Shown in pieces: positions 7,846-15,399 of a DNA stretch of 64,000 nucleotides; position 1 is the first letter of the stretch; every line of letters begins with the position of its first letter. The position numbers were made by a program, and so were the translations under genes. This stretch comes from Nocardiopsis alborubida (lineage in GTDB: Bacteria > Actinomycetota > Actinomycetes > Streptosporangiales > Streptosporangiaceae), in the NCBI RefSeq assembly GCF_012396365.1, contig NZ_JAAXPG010000020.1:1-64000 (forward strand). Direction: 5' to 3'. The notes under the pieces are model-generated. The model made no database searches and had not been told where the DNA came from. It saw only the letters and a program-made list of their open reading frames with translations.

Positions 7846-9954
7846 TCAGGGGGCGAGGAGCGCCTCGACGAAGGGGCTGGGCGTCCCGTGCCAGCTCACG
7901 TGCAACTGCTCCCTGGCACGCGTGCACGCCACGAACAGCAGACTGCGCTCGCGCAGCAGGTCGCGGGCGTGCGCCCCGGGATCCTCGTCCGCGGGGGTGA
8001 CGTGCCTGGCGAGCGGAAGCTGGTCACCGCCCACGCCCACCACCGACAGGCAGCGGAACTCCAGCCCCTTCATCCGGTGCATGGTGCCCACGGCGACCGC
8101 GTCACCCGCCTCACTGTTCTTGGACAGCGCACGTGCCGTGACACCGGCATCGGTCAGGGCCGCCACGGCCTGCTCCACGCTCCGGTTGGAGCGGGCGGCG
8201 ACCCCGATCTCCGAGGGCAGGACCCCGGCCTCGGTCCAGGAGCGGACGGACTCCACCACGTGCCGGAGCTCCCGTTCCCACGTCGCGAAGCCGGAGAGGA
8301 CGGGGTCGGCACCGCGCATCTCCGAACGGCAGCCGGCCACCGAGTCCAAACCGCCGTCCATGTCGTCCACGGCCTGCCCGCGCATCAGCCCCAGGCTCCA
8401 GCCGAGGATCTGGGCCGTGGTGCGGTAGTTGACACGCAGTCTCGATGACCGCCCGCGTACGTTGAGACCGACCTCGGCGAGGCTGACCTGCGGGCCGTAG
8501 ATGCGCTGGTGGGTGTCGCCGGCGATGAACACGTCGTCGGGCCCCTCCGTCGCGGCGGCGCGCAGCAGGCGCCACTGTCCCGGGTAGAGGTCCTGGGCCT
8601 CGTCCACCACCACGTGGTCGAAGGGCCTGTCCACGCGCTGTTCCAGCAGCCGCGCCGCCTCCTCGACGACCGTCTCGTAGGTCCACAGGCCCTGTGCGGC
8701 CAGCTGGTCCTGGAAGGCCTGTACCGCCTGCCACACCTGGGCCTTCCTCGCCGCCGAGAGTCCGCGGCCCCGTCCGGTGCGCTTGGCCGCCAGGTAATCC
8801 TCAGCCGTCTTCACCCGGCGGGCCAGAACCACCTGCCGCCACTCCTCGGCCAGGAAGGCGGGCGGCAGGTCCAGCCCCAGACCGCCGAGCACCTGCTCCC
8901 ACAGCCGCCGCTCCCGCTGCGGACTCAGCAGGTCGGGCAGGCCGTGCTCCTCCCGGAAGACACGGTTGGCCAGACGGTCGACGTGCTCCACACGCACCCG
9001 TTCCAGCACGGTCGGTGCGTCCCCCGCACCGTCGGTCTCCGCGAGCAGGCGCAGGGAGCCCTCCAGCGAGTCGGCCAGCGTGGAGGTGAAGGTGGTCAGC
9101 AGCACCCGGCCCCCGTCGCGGGCCAGCCGGTGCGCCCGGTGCAGGGCCACCACGGTCTTGCCCGTTCCCGGGCCGCCGCTGACCCTGGCCGGGCCGCGGT
9201 GCGAGGCCTCCACCACGGCCCGCTGCGCCGGGTGCAGGTAGATCCGCCACAGGTCGAAGGGGTGCTCCAGGGCGGCCATCAGCTCGTCGGGGCCCTCGAC
9301 CAGGAGCACCCGGTCGGAGCTGCGCCGGACCGCCGCGTCCAGGTCGTCGGGATCGATCTCCTCTGAGATCGCCGATCCCAGCTCCGCCCACACCTCCTCG
9401 GGGGACATCCCCGCCGCCAGTCCGTACAGCACGTCCCACTGCACCGGCGGCAGCAGGCCCCGGGCGGCGTCGAGCTGGAAGGGGGCCGTGAGCACGCGCG
9501 CCAGCGGCAGGGTGTGCTCGTCGATGCCCAGGCGGCGCAGATCGGCGTCCCCGACGTGGTCGAAGAGACGCTCGGGCGCGGACGCCGCCATGCGCTTCAT
9601 GTGCGGGATGCTGGCGTCGAGTGCCGCCACGTCGCGGATCTCGATGCCGCCCGTGGCCATGTTCACCGACGCCTTGCGGCGCTTGGCCCAGTCGTAGGCC
9701 TCGTCGTGGCCCAGGACGCGCAGAAGGGTGTAGGTGTCGCCCTTCTCCGGTGCCAGCACCACCCCGCGCCAGAACTGGTCGATGCGGATGGTGCGGAAAC
9801 GGTCGTCGCGGGCTCCGGCGATCTTCTCCAGGTGCAGACCTGCGTGGGTGGCGTTCTCGAACTTGCCGAACACCTCTCCCACGCGTTCCCGGACCGGCTT
9901 CTCGAGTCCGGCGAACTCCTGCAGGAAGTCCCGGTGGAGGGCGAGTCGTGCCAC
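7846..9954 (-). CDS. UvrD/REP-type helicase with N-terminal RelE/ParE-like domain
   Basis: The 702-residue protein starts with about 105 residues resembling the RelE/ParE toxin fold (LHLEKIAG, FRTIRIDQFWRGVVL, YTLLRVLGHDEAYDWA). It then has a superfamily 1 helicase core: Walker A GGPGTGKT near residue 260, Walker B VVVDEAQD near 445, a motif III-like FIAGDTHQRIYG, motif V GTMHRMKGLEF near 621, and motif VI LLFVACTRAREQL near 675. UvrD enzymes translocate on single-stranded DNA; this toxin-like fusion is common in actinobacterial defence islands. Whether the RelE part cuts RNA or only mediates contacts is unknown. It is first in the pair with the DUF262/HNH gene. The ATG (MARLALHRDF) is the only sensible start. 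Confidence 0.85.
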   Translation of the reverse strand: MARLALHRDFLQEFAGLEKPVRERVGEVFGKFENATHAGLHLEKIAGARDDRFRTIRIDQFWRGVVLAPEKGDTYTLLRVLGHDEAYDWAKRRKASVNMATGGIEIRDVAALDASIPHMKRMAASAPERLFDHVGDADLRRLGIDEHTLPLARVLTAPFQLDAARGLLPPVQWDVLYGLAAGMSPEEVWAELGSAISEEIDPDDLDAAVRRSSDRVLLVEGPDELMAALEHPFDLWRIYLHPAQRAVVEASHRGPARVSGGPGTGKTVVALHRAHRLARDGGRVLLTTFTSTLADSLEGSLRLLAETDGAGDAPTVLERVRVEHVDRLANRVFREEHGLPDLLSPQRERRLWEQVLGGLGLDLPPAFLAEEWRQVVLARRVKTAEDYLAAKRTGRGRGLSAARKAQVWQAVQAFQDQLAAQGLWTYETVVEEAARLLEQRVDRPFDHVVVDEAQDLYPGQWRLLRAAATEGPDDVFIAGDTHQRIYGPQVSLAEVGLNVRGRSSRLRVNYRTTAQILGWSLGLMRGQAVDDMDGGLDSVAGCRSEMRGADPVLSGFATWERELRHVVESVRSWTEAGVLPSEIGVAARSNRSVEQAVAALTDAGVTARALSKNSEAGDAVAVGTMHRMKGLEFRCLSVVGVGGDQLPLARHVTPADEDPGAHARDLLRERSLLFVACTRAREQLHVSWHGTPSPFVEALLAP

Positions 9955-9973
9955 TGCTGCTTTCCTAGCGTCG

Positions 9974-10105
9974 TCAGGGGGTGTGGTCGGGGAGGGTCAC
10001 GAGCCCGCCTTCGAGGGTGCTGGAGACCTCACGGGCACACACCCGACACACCTCGCCCGCAGCGGGCGGTGGCGTCGCGGTGGAGCGGTGCGCTGGGGGT
10101 GACAC
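9974..10105 (-). CDS. Possible 43-residue CxxC protein upstream of the helicase
   Basis: A short frame (GTG start, MSPPAHRSTA...) ends 19 bases before the helicase start. Its second half, GEVCRVCAREVSSTLEGG, has one CxxC pair and looks like real protein rather than GC-rich noise. The putative Shine-Dalgarno GAGG is too close to the start to be convincing. The region between the helicase and the kinase gene (about 290 bases) holds no other candidate. Confidence 0.3.
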   Translation of the reverse strand: MSPPAHRSTATPPPAAGEVCRVCAREVSSTLEGGLVTLPDHTP

Positions 10106-10244
10106 ATCCTCGGGGGCGGACGGGGGACTGGGGTTGTGCGCCTTCCACGCTAGTTTCCCCCGCGCTGGAAGACGCGTGGGCTCGAGTTCCGGTTGTCCAG
10201 TCGTTACACGGACCGGCCGTCCCCGCGGAACCGGGACGCGGCTG

Positions 10245-11177
10245 TCACGACTGACCGAAGACGCGTCCCAGCGCGGTGCCGTACATCCGGTGCGGGCTGG
10301 GCAGCGAGGGCGGGTGCAGGACTCCGGGCAGCGGTTCGAGGCCGGTGACGAAGCCGATCAGGCGCCCGTACACCTCGTTGGCGTCGCGCGGGCGGGCCTC
10401 CGGCTTCTTCTCCAGCAGCGCCGTGACGACGTCGCAGACCTCCCGCGGTACGTCCGGACGCAGCGATCGCACGTCGCGGGGTGTTTCGCTGACCTGTTTG
10501 GAGGCCAGCCCGAAGGAGGTGGAGGCGGAGAAGAGCCGCTGGCCGGTGAGCATCTCGTACAGCACGCACCCCAGCGCGTACAGGTCGCTGTGTGCTGTGC
10601 TCTCCCCGTTCAGCAACTGCTCGGGAGCCATGTACGCGGGAGTGCCGGGGGTGTGCCCGGTCCGGGTGATCTGCGACATGTCGGGGCGCCCCAGCGCTAC
10701 GGCCAATCCGAAGTCGAGCACCTTGACGCCGCCGTCGGGCTCCAGGATCAGGTTGGAGGGCTTGAGGTCGCGGTGCACCAGGCGGGCCCGGTGGGCGACG
10801 CTGAGCACCGAGCACACCTGCGCGGTCACGCACGCGGCCCAGCCCACGGAGAGCCGTTCCTGCTCGGCGATCAGGTCGTGCACGCCGATGCCGTGGACGC
10901 GCTGCATCACCAGGTAGGGCAGTCCGTCCTCGGTGCCGGTGTCGAATACCGCGGGCACCCCCGGGTGCTGGAGTCCGGCGGTGATCCGCGCCTCCCGACG
11001 GAAGCGGCGCACCATGTCGGGGTCCTCCACACCGTCGGGGAAGTGGAGGAACTTGACCGCGACCTCCCGGTCCAGACGGGTGTCGTGCCCCACCCAGACC
11101 TGGCCCATGCCGCCGCGCGCGAGCGGTGCCGGACCCAGCCTGTAGCGCCCGTCCAGGAGGCGTTCCGCGCCGGTCAT
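10245..11177 (-). CDS. Small soluble Ser/Thr protein kinase
   Basis: The 310-residue protein is almost entirely a Hanks-type kinase domain. The glycine loop is LARGGMGQVW near residue 19, the ATP lysine is in VAVKFL near 41, the catalytic loop is HRDLKPSNL near 141-149, DFG is in VLDFGLAVAL, and the activation segment ends TPAYMAPEQ near 190. No membrane segment, PASTA repeat or other sensor domain follows, unlike housekeeping PknB kinases. Its activation segment and C-lobe (DLYALGCVLYEMLTG) resemble the kinase domain fused to the large helicase in this island, so the two may belong to one system. The ATG is MTGAERLLDG. It is separated by about 120 bases from the next gene upstream on the same strand. 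Substrates are unknown. Confidence 0.9.
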   Translation of the reverse strand: MTGAERLLDGRYRLGPAPLARGGMGQVWVGHDTRLDREVAVKFLHFPDGVEDPDMVRRFRREARITAGLQHPGVPAVFDTGTEDGLPYLVMQRVHGIGVHDLIAEQERLSVGWAACVTAQVCSVLSVAHRARLVHRDLKPSNLILEPDGGVKVLDFGLAVALGRPDMSQITRTGHTPGTPAYMAPEQLLNGESTAHSDLYALGCVLYEMLTGQRLFSASTSFGLASKQVSETPRDVRSLRPDVPREVCDVVTALLEKKPEARPRDANEVYGRLIGFVTGLEPLPGVLHPPSLPSPHRMYGTALGRVFGQS

Positions 11178-11299
11178 ACTCCAAGCTCTCCCGCCCGCCG
11201 GGGTTTTCGCCCGACGCTACCGCACCCGGGCTCGGGCCGACGATTCGGTCGCCCTGGTCCACAGCCAGAGGCCGGATGTTCCCGCGTGGTATGCCACGG

Positions 11300-12445
11300 T
11301 CACCGCTTGAGCGGCTGACCGTCGATGAGTACGAGGGAAGGCAGAAGTTCACGCCGGTGGCCCGCAGAGCTCAACCTTCCTTCAACCTCGATGGTGGAAC
11401 CCCTGACATGTGCGGCCAGGGCGGCGCCATAGTCCTCCGGCCCAAGCCGGACCAGGATGGTCCGTTCACGCCGTGACTCAGAGGTGGAGAGTGTCCCCTT
11501 CACCTTGACGAAACCGTCGTGCCGAGGCGACTGGCGTTCGGTGGCTATGACGGTTCCGTGCAGTCGCACCGTTCCTCGGTACTCCAACTCCCTGAGGCGC
11601 TCTCCTGCCTGCTGCAGGATCGACGCCGCACGCCGTCCGAAGGAGAGCTGATCACTTTCCTCGCCGTTCCCTTCGGGTTGAGCCGGAGCCCACGCGAACC
11701 GGATGGAGAACTCCTGGTCGTGGTCGTGCCCGCCGAACCGGGCGAGGGAGTCGCACAGCCGCGCCGACACGCCAGCTTCCATCGCCTCGTCGAAAGGGTC
11801 CAGACTGCCCTCGTTCGACTCGGCGGCCTTCGTTGCCCTCTCAGCGGCGCTCATGGCCCTTTTCATCGCTCGGACGACCGTGCGTTCCGCTGGAGGGTCG
11901 TCGAACAACAGGTGACCGCGGGGCGGAGTCAGAGGAACCTCGGCCGAAAGGATGTAGCTGCCCGCTTTGCTCGGCCCCAGCCGCACTTGGCGCAGGAAGT
12001 CGTCCACCGCTTTGGAGTTGCGGCCTCCTCCCATGCTGGGTTTCTCGTCGAGAACCGAACGGGCAGCCAGTGTGAAGGCACCGCGGATCCCTTCGAGCGC
12101 ATCCATTCCCGACAGGAGCGGAACAGTACCCGAGGGAGACGGCGGGTGGGTGTGGAAGTACTGAGTGTCCACCATCGGGTTGCTGACGAGCCTCAGCAGG
12201 TCCTGGTAGTCCTCGTTCTCGGCTCTGGCCACCGCGTGCAGCGCGCGTAGAAGCAGTTCACGGTCATCGCGGTAACGGAGTTCCGGAGGAAGCAGTACCT
12301 GGTCCGAGGCACCGTCGGGCGGGGTCCAGACCTGCGCGCCCCGCCAGTCCCGGGGATCCCGCCTCCACCCGCGCGCACGCAGGTAGTCGGAGACTGACAA
12401 GGGGTCGATCCCGCCAGGGAACTGGTCACCGGTGCCGTGGTTCAT
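11300..12445 (-). CDS. Conserved hypothetical partner of the DUF4365 protein
   Basis: The 381-residue protein is soluble. An N-terminal part (about 1-60) looks like a small recognition domain (SVSDYLRARGW). A central region contains SKAVDDFLRQVRLGPSKAGSYIL near residues 150-172, a pattern I associate with uncharacterised actinobacterial proteins encoded next to DUF4365 genes. The C-terminal quarter (YRGTVRLHGTV, KGTLSTSESR, STIEVEGRL) is beta-rich and OB-fold-like in feel; that is an impression, not a match. Its ATG overlaps the stop of the DUF4365 gene by four bases (ATGA), so the two are translationally coupled. No catalytic motif is evident. HTHPPSP near residue 97 is probably chance and not a JAMM site. 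Confidence 0.7.
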   Translation of the reverse strand: MNHGTGDQFPGGIDPLSVSDYLRARGWRRDPRDWRGAQVWTPPDGASDQVLLPPELRYRDDRELLLRALHAVARAENEDYQDLLRLVSNPMVDTQYFHTHPPSPSGTVPLLSGMDALEGIRGAFTLAARSVLDEKPSMGGGRNSKAVDDFLRQVRLGPSKAGSYILSAEVPLTPPRGHLLFDDPPAERTVVRAMKRAMSAAERATKAAESNEGSLDPFDEAMEAGVSARLCDSLARFGGHDHDQEFSIRFAWAPAQPEGNGEESDQLSFGRRAASILQQAGERLRELEYRGTVRLHGTVIATERQSPRHDGFVKVKGTLSTSESRRERTILVRLGPEDYGAALAAHVRGSTIEVEGRLSSAGHRRELLPSLVLIDGQPLKR

Positions 12446-12987
12446 GGCCCCTCCACTTCGTCGGTGGAGACGAGCAGGTCGCGGAGCGTCTTGGTGGTCA
12501 GGAGGTTGGCCTTGGGAACCTGGACCCGTTGTTTCTTGTCCCTGCTCGCCGGTTCGACCGGGTCGAGGTGTCGGAACGAGGCCCAGTATGCCGCGTGGCT
12601 CAGACGGAGTGACTCGTGGTCGGCGTACACGTAATCCTCTGCCGAGGACGGCACGATCACGAGGACGAGAAAGCGCGGGCAGCGAAACCCGGGTCCTGCC
12701 AGCTCGTTGAACTGGACCTGGTTGAGGCCGTCGTAGGACCAGTGGTTGCCGGCCCCCTGGGCGCGGCTCCAGGACTTGACCTGGACCTCGATCGAAGGGT
12801 GACGAAGCCCTCCGAAGCTGCCCGGATAACCGATGGTGAGGTCGGTGCCGCCGAAGTCGGGAAAAGGCTTGGAGACCTGTAGACCAGCCGCCGCAGCCAG
12901 GACACTGGTGAAGTGCTCTCCGTAGTGTCCCTGGTGGACGTTGCGCTCCAACGACAGGGTGGGCCTCCCCGCCCGCAGGGTGTTCAT
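12442..12987 (-). CDS. DUF4365 protein, PD-(D/E)XK nuclease-like
   Basis: The 181-residue protein matches DUF4365, a PD-(D/E)XK-fold family thought to be nucleases. A helix near residues 18-35 precedes the acidic residue in FGGTDL (D49), and the second half of the site is IEVQVKSW (E67, Q69, K71). FNELAG and RFLVLVIVP follow in the family order. Such proteins recur in actinobacterial defence islands, usually with one partner gene, here the overlapping downstream gene. ATG start MNTLRAGRP. The 139 bases between it and the methylase-fusion gene show no hairpin, so all four minus-strand genes from the methylase to the kinase could be one long unit or several. Nuclease activity is inferred from the fold alone. 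Confidence 0.78.
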   Translation of the reverse strand: MNTLRAGRPTLSLERNVHQGHYGEHFTSVLAAAAGLQVSKPFPDFGGTDLTIGYPGSFGGLRHPSIEVQVKSWSRAQGAGNHWSYDGLNQVQFNELAGPGFRCPRFLVLVIVPSSAEDYVYADHESLRLSHAAYWASFRHLDPVEPASRDKKQRVQVPKANLLTTKTLRDLLVSTDEVEGP

Positions 12988-13126
12988 GCTGTTGCGATGG
13001 TCACGCTACAGGCGGTGTGAGGTCTCGGACAACACGGGGTGGACAGGTGAGAGCAGTCGTGGAGTGTGCCTGTGTCCTCTGCCCTCCCAGGCAGGAAACC
13101 TCCAGAGGGAGGGGAGCGAACGTTCC

Positions 13127-14839
13127 TCAGTCTTCCCGTTCCCGCACGTGTACGTCGGGCGGGGGGTCGGTCGGGGCCAAGCCGCTTCGGCCGGTCGGTA
13201 CGGGCCCTCCTGGTGCCAGCGCACCGCTGGTCAGGCCCTCGCGGGCCAGTTCGGCGGCCTTGGCGGCCAGCGCGGAGAACTCCCGGGCGCGGCGCTCGAA
13301 CTCGGCCACGGCGCGGAACGCCTCCCCGTAGCGGCGCTGCCCCTCCACACCCATCTTGGGGATGCGCGCGGCACGCGCGTCGGTGCGGAAGGTTCCGCTG
13401 GCGCTGGTGGAGCGGCGGTTGTTGGCGGGACTATGCAGGAACCCCTGGAGGAAGTCGGTGTCCACCTGGTCGCTGACCGACCGCAGGGCTTCCCCGTTCA
13501 CCTCGGCCATCCCCGCGTCGACCAGGTCGGCCACCCGTACCTGGGCGTCGAAGGGCTCGGCGACCCCGGCCGTGAGCTCGGGCAGGGTCGTCCGCAGCTC
13601 CTCCGTCAGGCGGTCGAGCTCCGCGCGTGCGGCCGCGAAGGCCGAGGGCAGCTGGCTCAGGTCGGGGCCCACGTGCCGGACCGGGTTGAGGTCGACCTCC
13701 TCGTCGAGCAGGTCGATCAGGGCGACCTCCGCACGCAGTTCATCCGGCAGCCGCCACGGCCCGTCGGGACCGAGCGAGGTCAGGTCCCACATTCGTACTG
13801 TGGACGCGGTGTCGGAATCGCTCAGGGGCCGGCGCAACAGCCACAGGTGAACCGGTTGGGAATGCGCGGCGGCCAGTCCCGCGGGCAGAGCGAAGACATC
13901 GGTGAGCAGTCCCCTGCGCACCAGGTCGGCGCGGATGCGCCTGCCGGTGCGCCGGTAGGCGCAGGAGGTGGACAGCACCACGGCGGCCTGTCCGCCGGGA
14001 GCGGTGTGCGCGTAGGCGTGCTGCAGCCAGGCCAGCTCGGCCTCGGCCCTGGGCGGCAGGGCCAGCTCCCAGCGGGGGTCCATGAGCAGTTCCTCGCGCC
14101 CCCAGTCCGTGGAGGGCGGCGGCGGGTCGCACACCACCAGATCGGCCTGGTGCCCCGACCACTGGTCCGAACGCAGTGAGTCGCCGACGCGGACGTCGGC
14201 CTCGGCCCCGCGTTCCAGGTTCGCACGCACACGGGCGAGGCGGGCCGCGTCCTCGTCCAGTTCCTGCCCGGTGCGCTGTGCGTCCGGACCCCCGGCGGCC
14301 AGTAGCAGGGAACCGATCCCGCAGGCGGGGTCGAAGACGCTGTGCGCCTCCGGATCGGTCAGGGCGGCCACCGCATGGACCAGCCGAGGAGTGGAACCGA
14401 AGGGGGTACCGGACCTCGCGCCGGAGTCCAGGAACCTCGCCGCGAGCGCGGCGCTGACTTGACCGGGCGAGGTCTCCTCGGCCAGGACGCGGGAAAGTTC
14501 GGCGGCCTCCCCGCTGAGAGCCTCCGGGGACCGCCCGCCCAGGTACTCGACGACGTCGGCCAAACCCTTGAGTATGTGTCCCGGGTAGTCACCGCGCAGG
14601 GTGCGCCACAGCCGGACCTCCCGCGACTCCTCAGCCACCTTGTTCTGGCTCTTCAACCAGTTCCGGACCCGTGCCAGTTCGAACAGCGGGCTGGAGGAGG
14701 TGCCGCCGCTGGGAGCGGGGAAGTCGTCGTGGCGTCGCCTCCAGTTGGAGACGGCGGCACGGGTGACACCGGCCAGGCGCGCGATGTCGGCGGCGGTGAC
14801 CTGCTGTCCCTCTGCGGCGTTCTGCTCACGGGCATCCAT
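13127..14839 (-). CDS. HTH-N6-adenine methylase fusion with C-terminal HsdS-like region
   Basis: The 570-residue protein has an N-terminal helix-turn-helix (about 12-65: IARLAGVTRAAVSNWRRR). An HsdM-type adenine methyltransferase core follows: motif I FDPACGIGSLLLA near 168-180 and motif IV VVCDPPPP near 235, where the usual NPPY/F is replaced by DPPP. The C-terminal part contains IPKMGVEGQRRYGEAF followed by a coiled segment (EFERRAREFSALAAKAAEL) and ends LTSGAL, the layout of the end of a type I specificity half-subunit. The protein therefore looks like HTH plus modification plus one specificity half on one chain, with no HsdR beside it. ATG MDAREQ. It is divergent from the kinase-helicase gene across about 560 bases, a plausible shared control region. 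Confidence 0.8.
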   Translation of the reverse strand: MDAREQNAAEGQQVTAADIARLAGVTRAAVSNWRRRHDDFPAPSGGTSSSPLFELARVRNWLKSQNKVAEESREVRLWRTLRGDYPGHILKGLADVVEYLGGRSPEALSGEAAELSRVLAEETSPGQVSAALAARFLDSGARSGTPFGSTPRLVHAVAALTDPEAHSVFDPACGIGSLLLAAGGPDAQRTGQELDEDAARLARVRANLERGAEADVRVGDSLRSDQWSGHQADLVVCDPPPPSTDWGREELLMDPRWELALPPRAEAELAWLQHAYAHTAPGGQAAVVLSTSCAYRRTGRRIRADLVRRGLLTDVFALPAGLAAAHSQPVHLWLLRRPLSDSDTASTVRMWDLTSLGPDGPWRLPDELRAEVALIDLLDEEVDLNPVRHVGPDLSQLPSAFAAARAELDRLTEELRTTLPELTAGVAEPFDAQVRVADLVDAGMAEVNGEALRSVSDQVDTDFLQGFLHSPANNRRSTSASGTFRTDARAARIPKMGVEGQRRYGEAFRAVAEFERRAREFSALAAKAAELAREGLTSGALAPGGPVPTGRSGLAPTDPPPDVHVRERED

Positions 14840-15399
14840 GCGGTCACAGTACACGGAGTGTTCCCCTGGGCCTAGGCATGGGCTGTTGGCCCTGTTAACG
14901 CCATCCCGCATGAGATGAGGACGTTCGACTTGGACTCATCCCTGCCTCTCGTCTCTCCTCTTCGGCGGCAGGGGAGCGAGAAAGAGCGCGAAGTGCCCAC
15001 GGGGCAGGACCAAGGTCCCGCGTAGGGAAGGATTTTCTAGGGAACACGCACCCTCTTGGTGCCGGTAACGCCTTCCATGTCATCCGTTTCCCTGGACGCG
15101 ACGTCCTTACCTTCGAGAGGCTACGAACGCCGCGCCGACCAGCACCTCCGGCCGATGGCCAGCCCCGGTTACCAGGGCCCTTTTCCGTGCACGTCACGTC
15201 ATCTCGCATGTGCGCGGCGCTGGTCCGCGTCCAAGGGTTGCTGTCTGTCTCAGCATGCTTGTATGTTTGCTATGTAAACAGCATGACCATGTTCGAGTGA
15301 CGAACCTCTGTGTACCTTCGGGTGGCGTGGCCTGTTCTGTGAACATGGGCATACGCGCGAGAAGTGCGGCAGCTGACCATAGAGCGCGGGAGAAGAGCG
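14840..15399. other. Divergent control region between methylase fusion and kinase-helicase
   Basis: About 560 bases without a credible gene. The right part (roughly 15230-15350) is richer in A/T and has several short inverted repeats: CATGCT...AGCATG around the run TATGTTTGCTATGTAAACAGC, and GTTCG-AGTGA-CGAAC near 15290. These could be operators. The left part has no recognisable signal. Confidence 0.45.
15238..15267 (+). promoter_or_regulatory. Candidate promoter for the kinase-helicase operon
   Basis: TTGCTG (15238-15243) and TATGTT (15262-15267) are separated by 18 bases in the only A/T-rich part of the intergenic region. The match to the housekeeping consensus is moderate. Transcription would begin about 125 bases before the ATG. 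Confidence 0.3.

Noticed and set aside
12130..12160. HTHPPSP...SGMD in the 381-residue protein as a JAMM metalloprotease site
   Set aside because: The spacing between HxHP and S-x-x-D is too long, no upstream Glu is in place, and I recall relatives lacking the His pair at this point.
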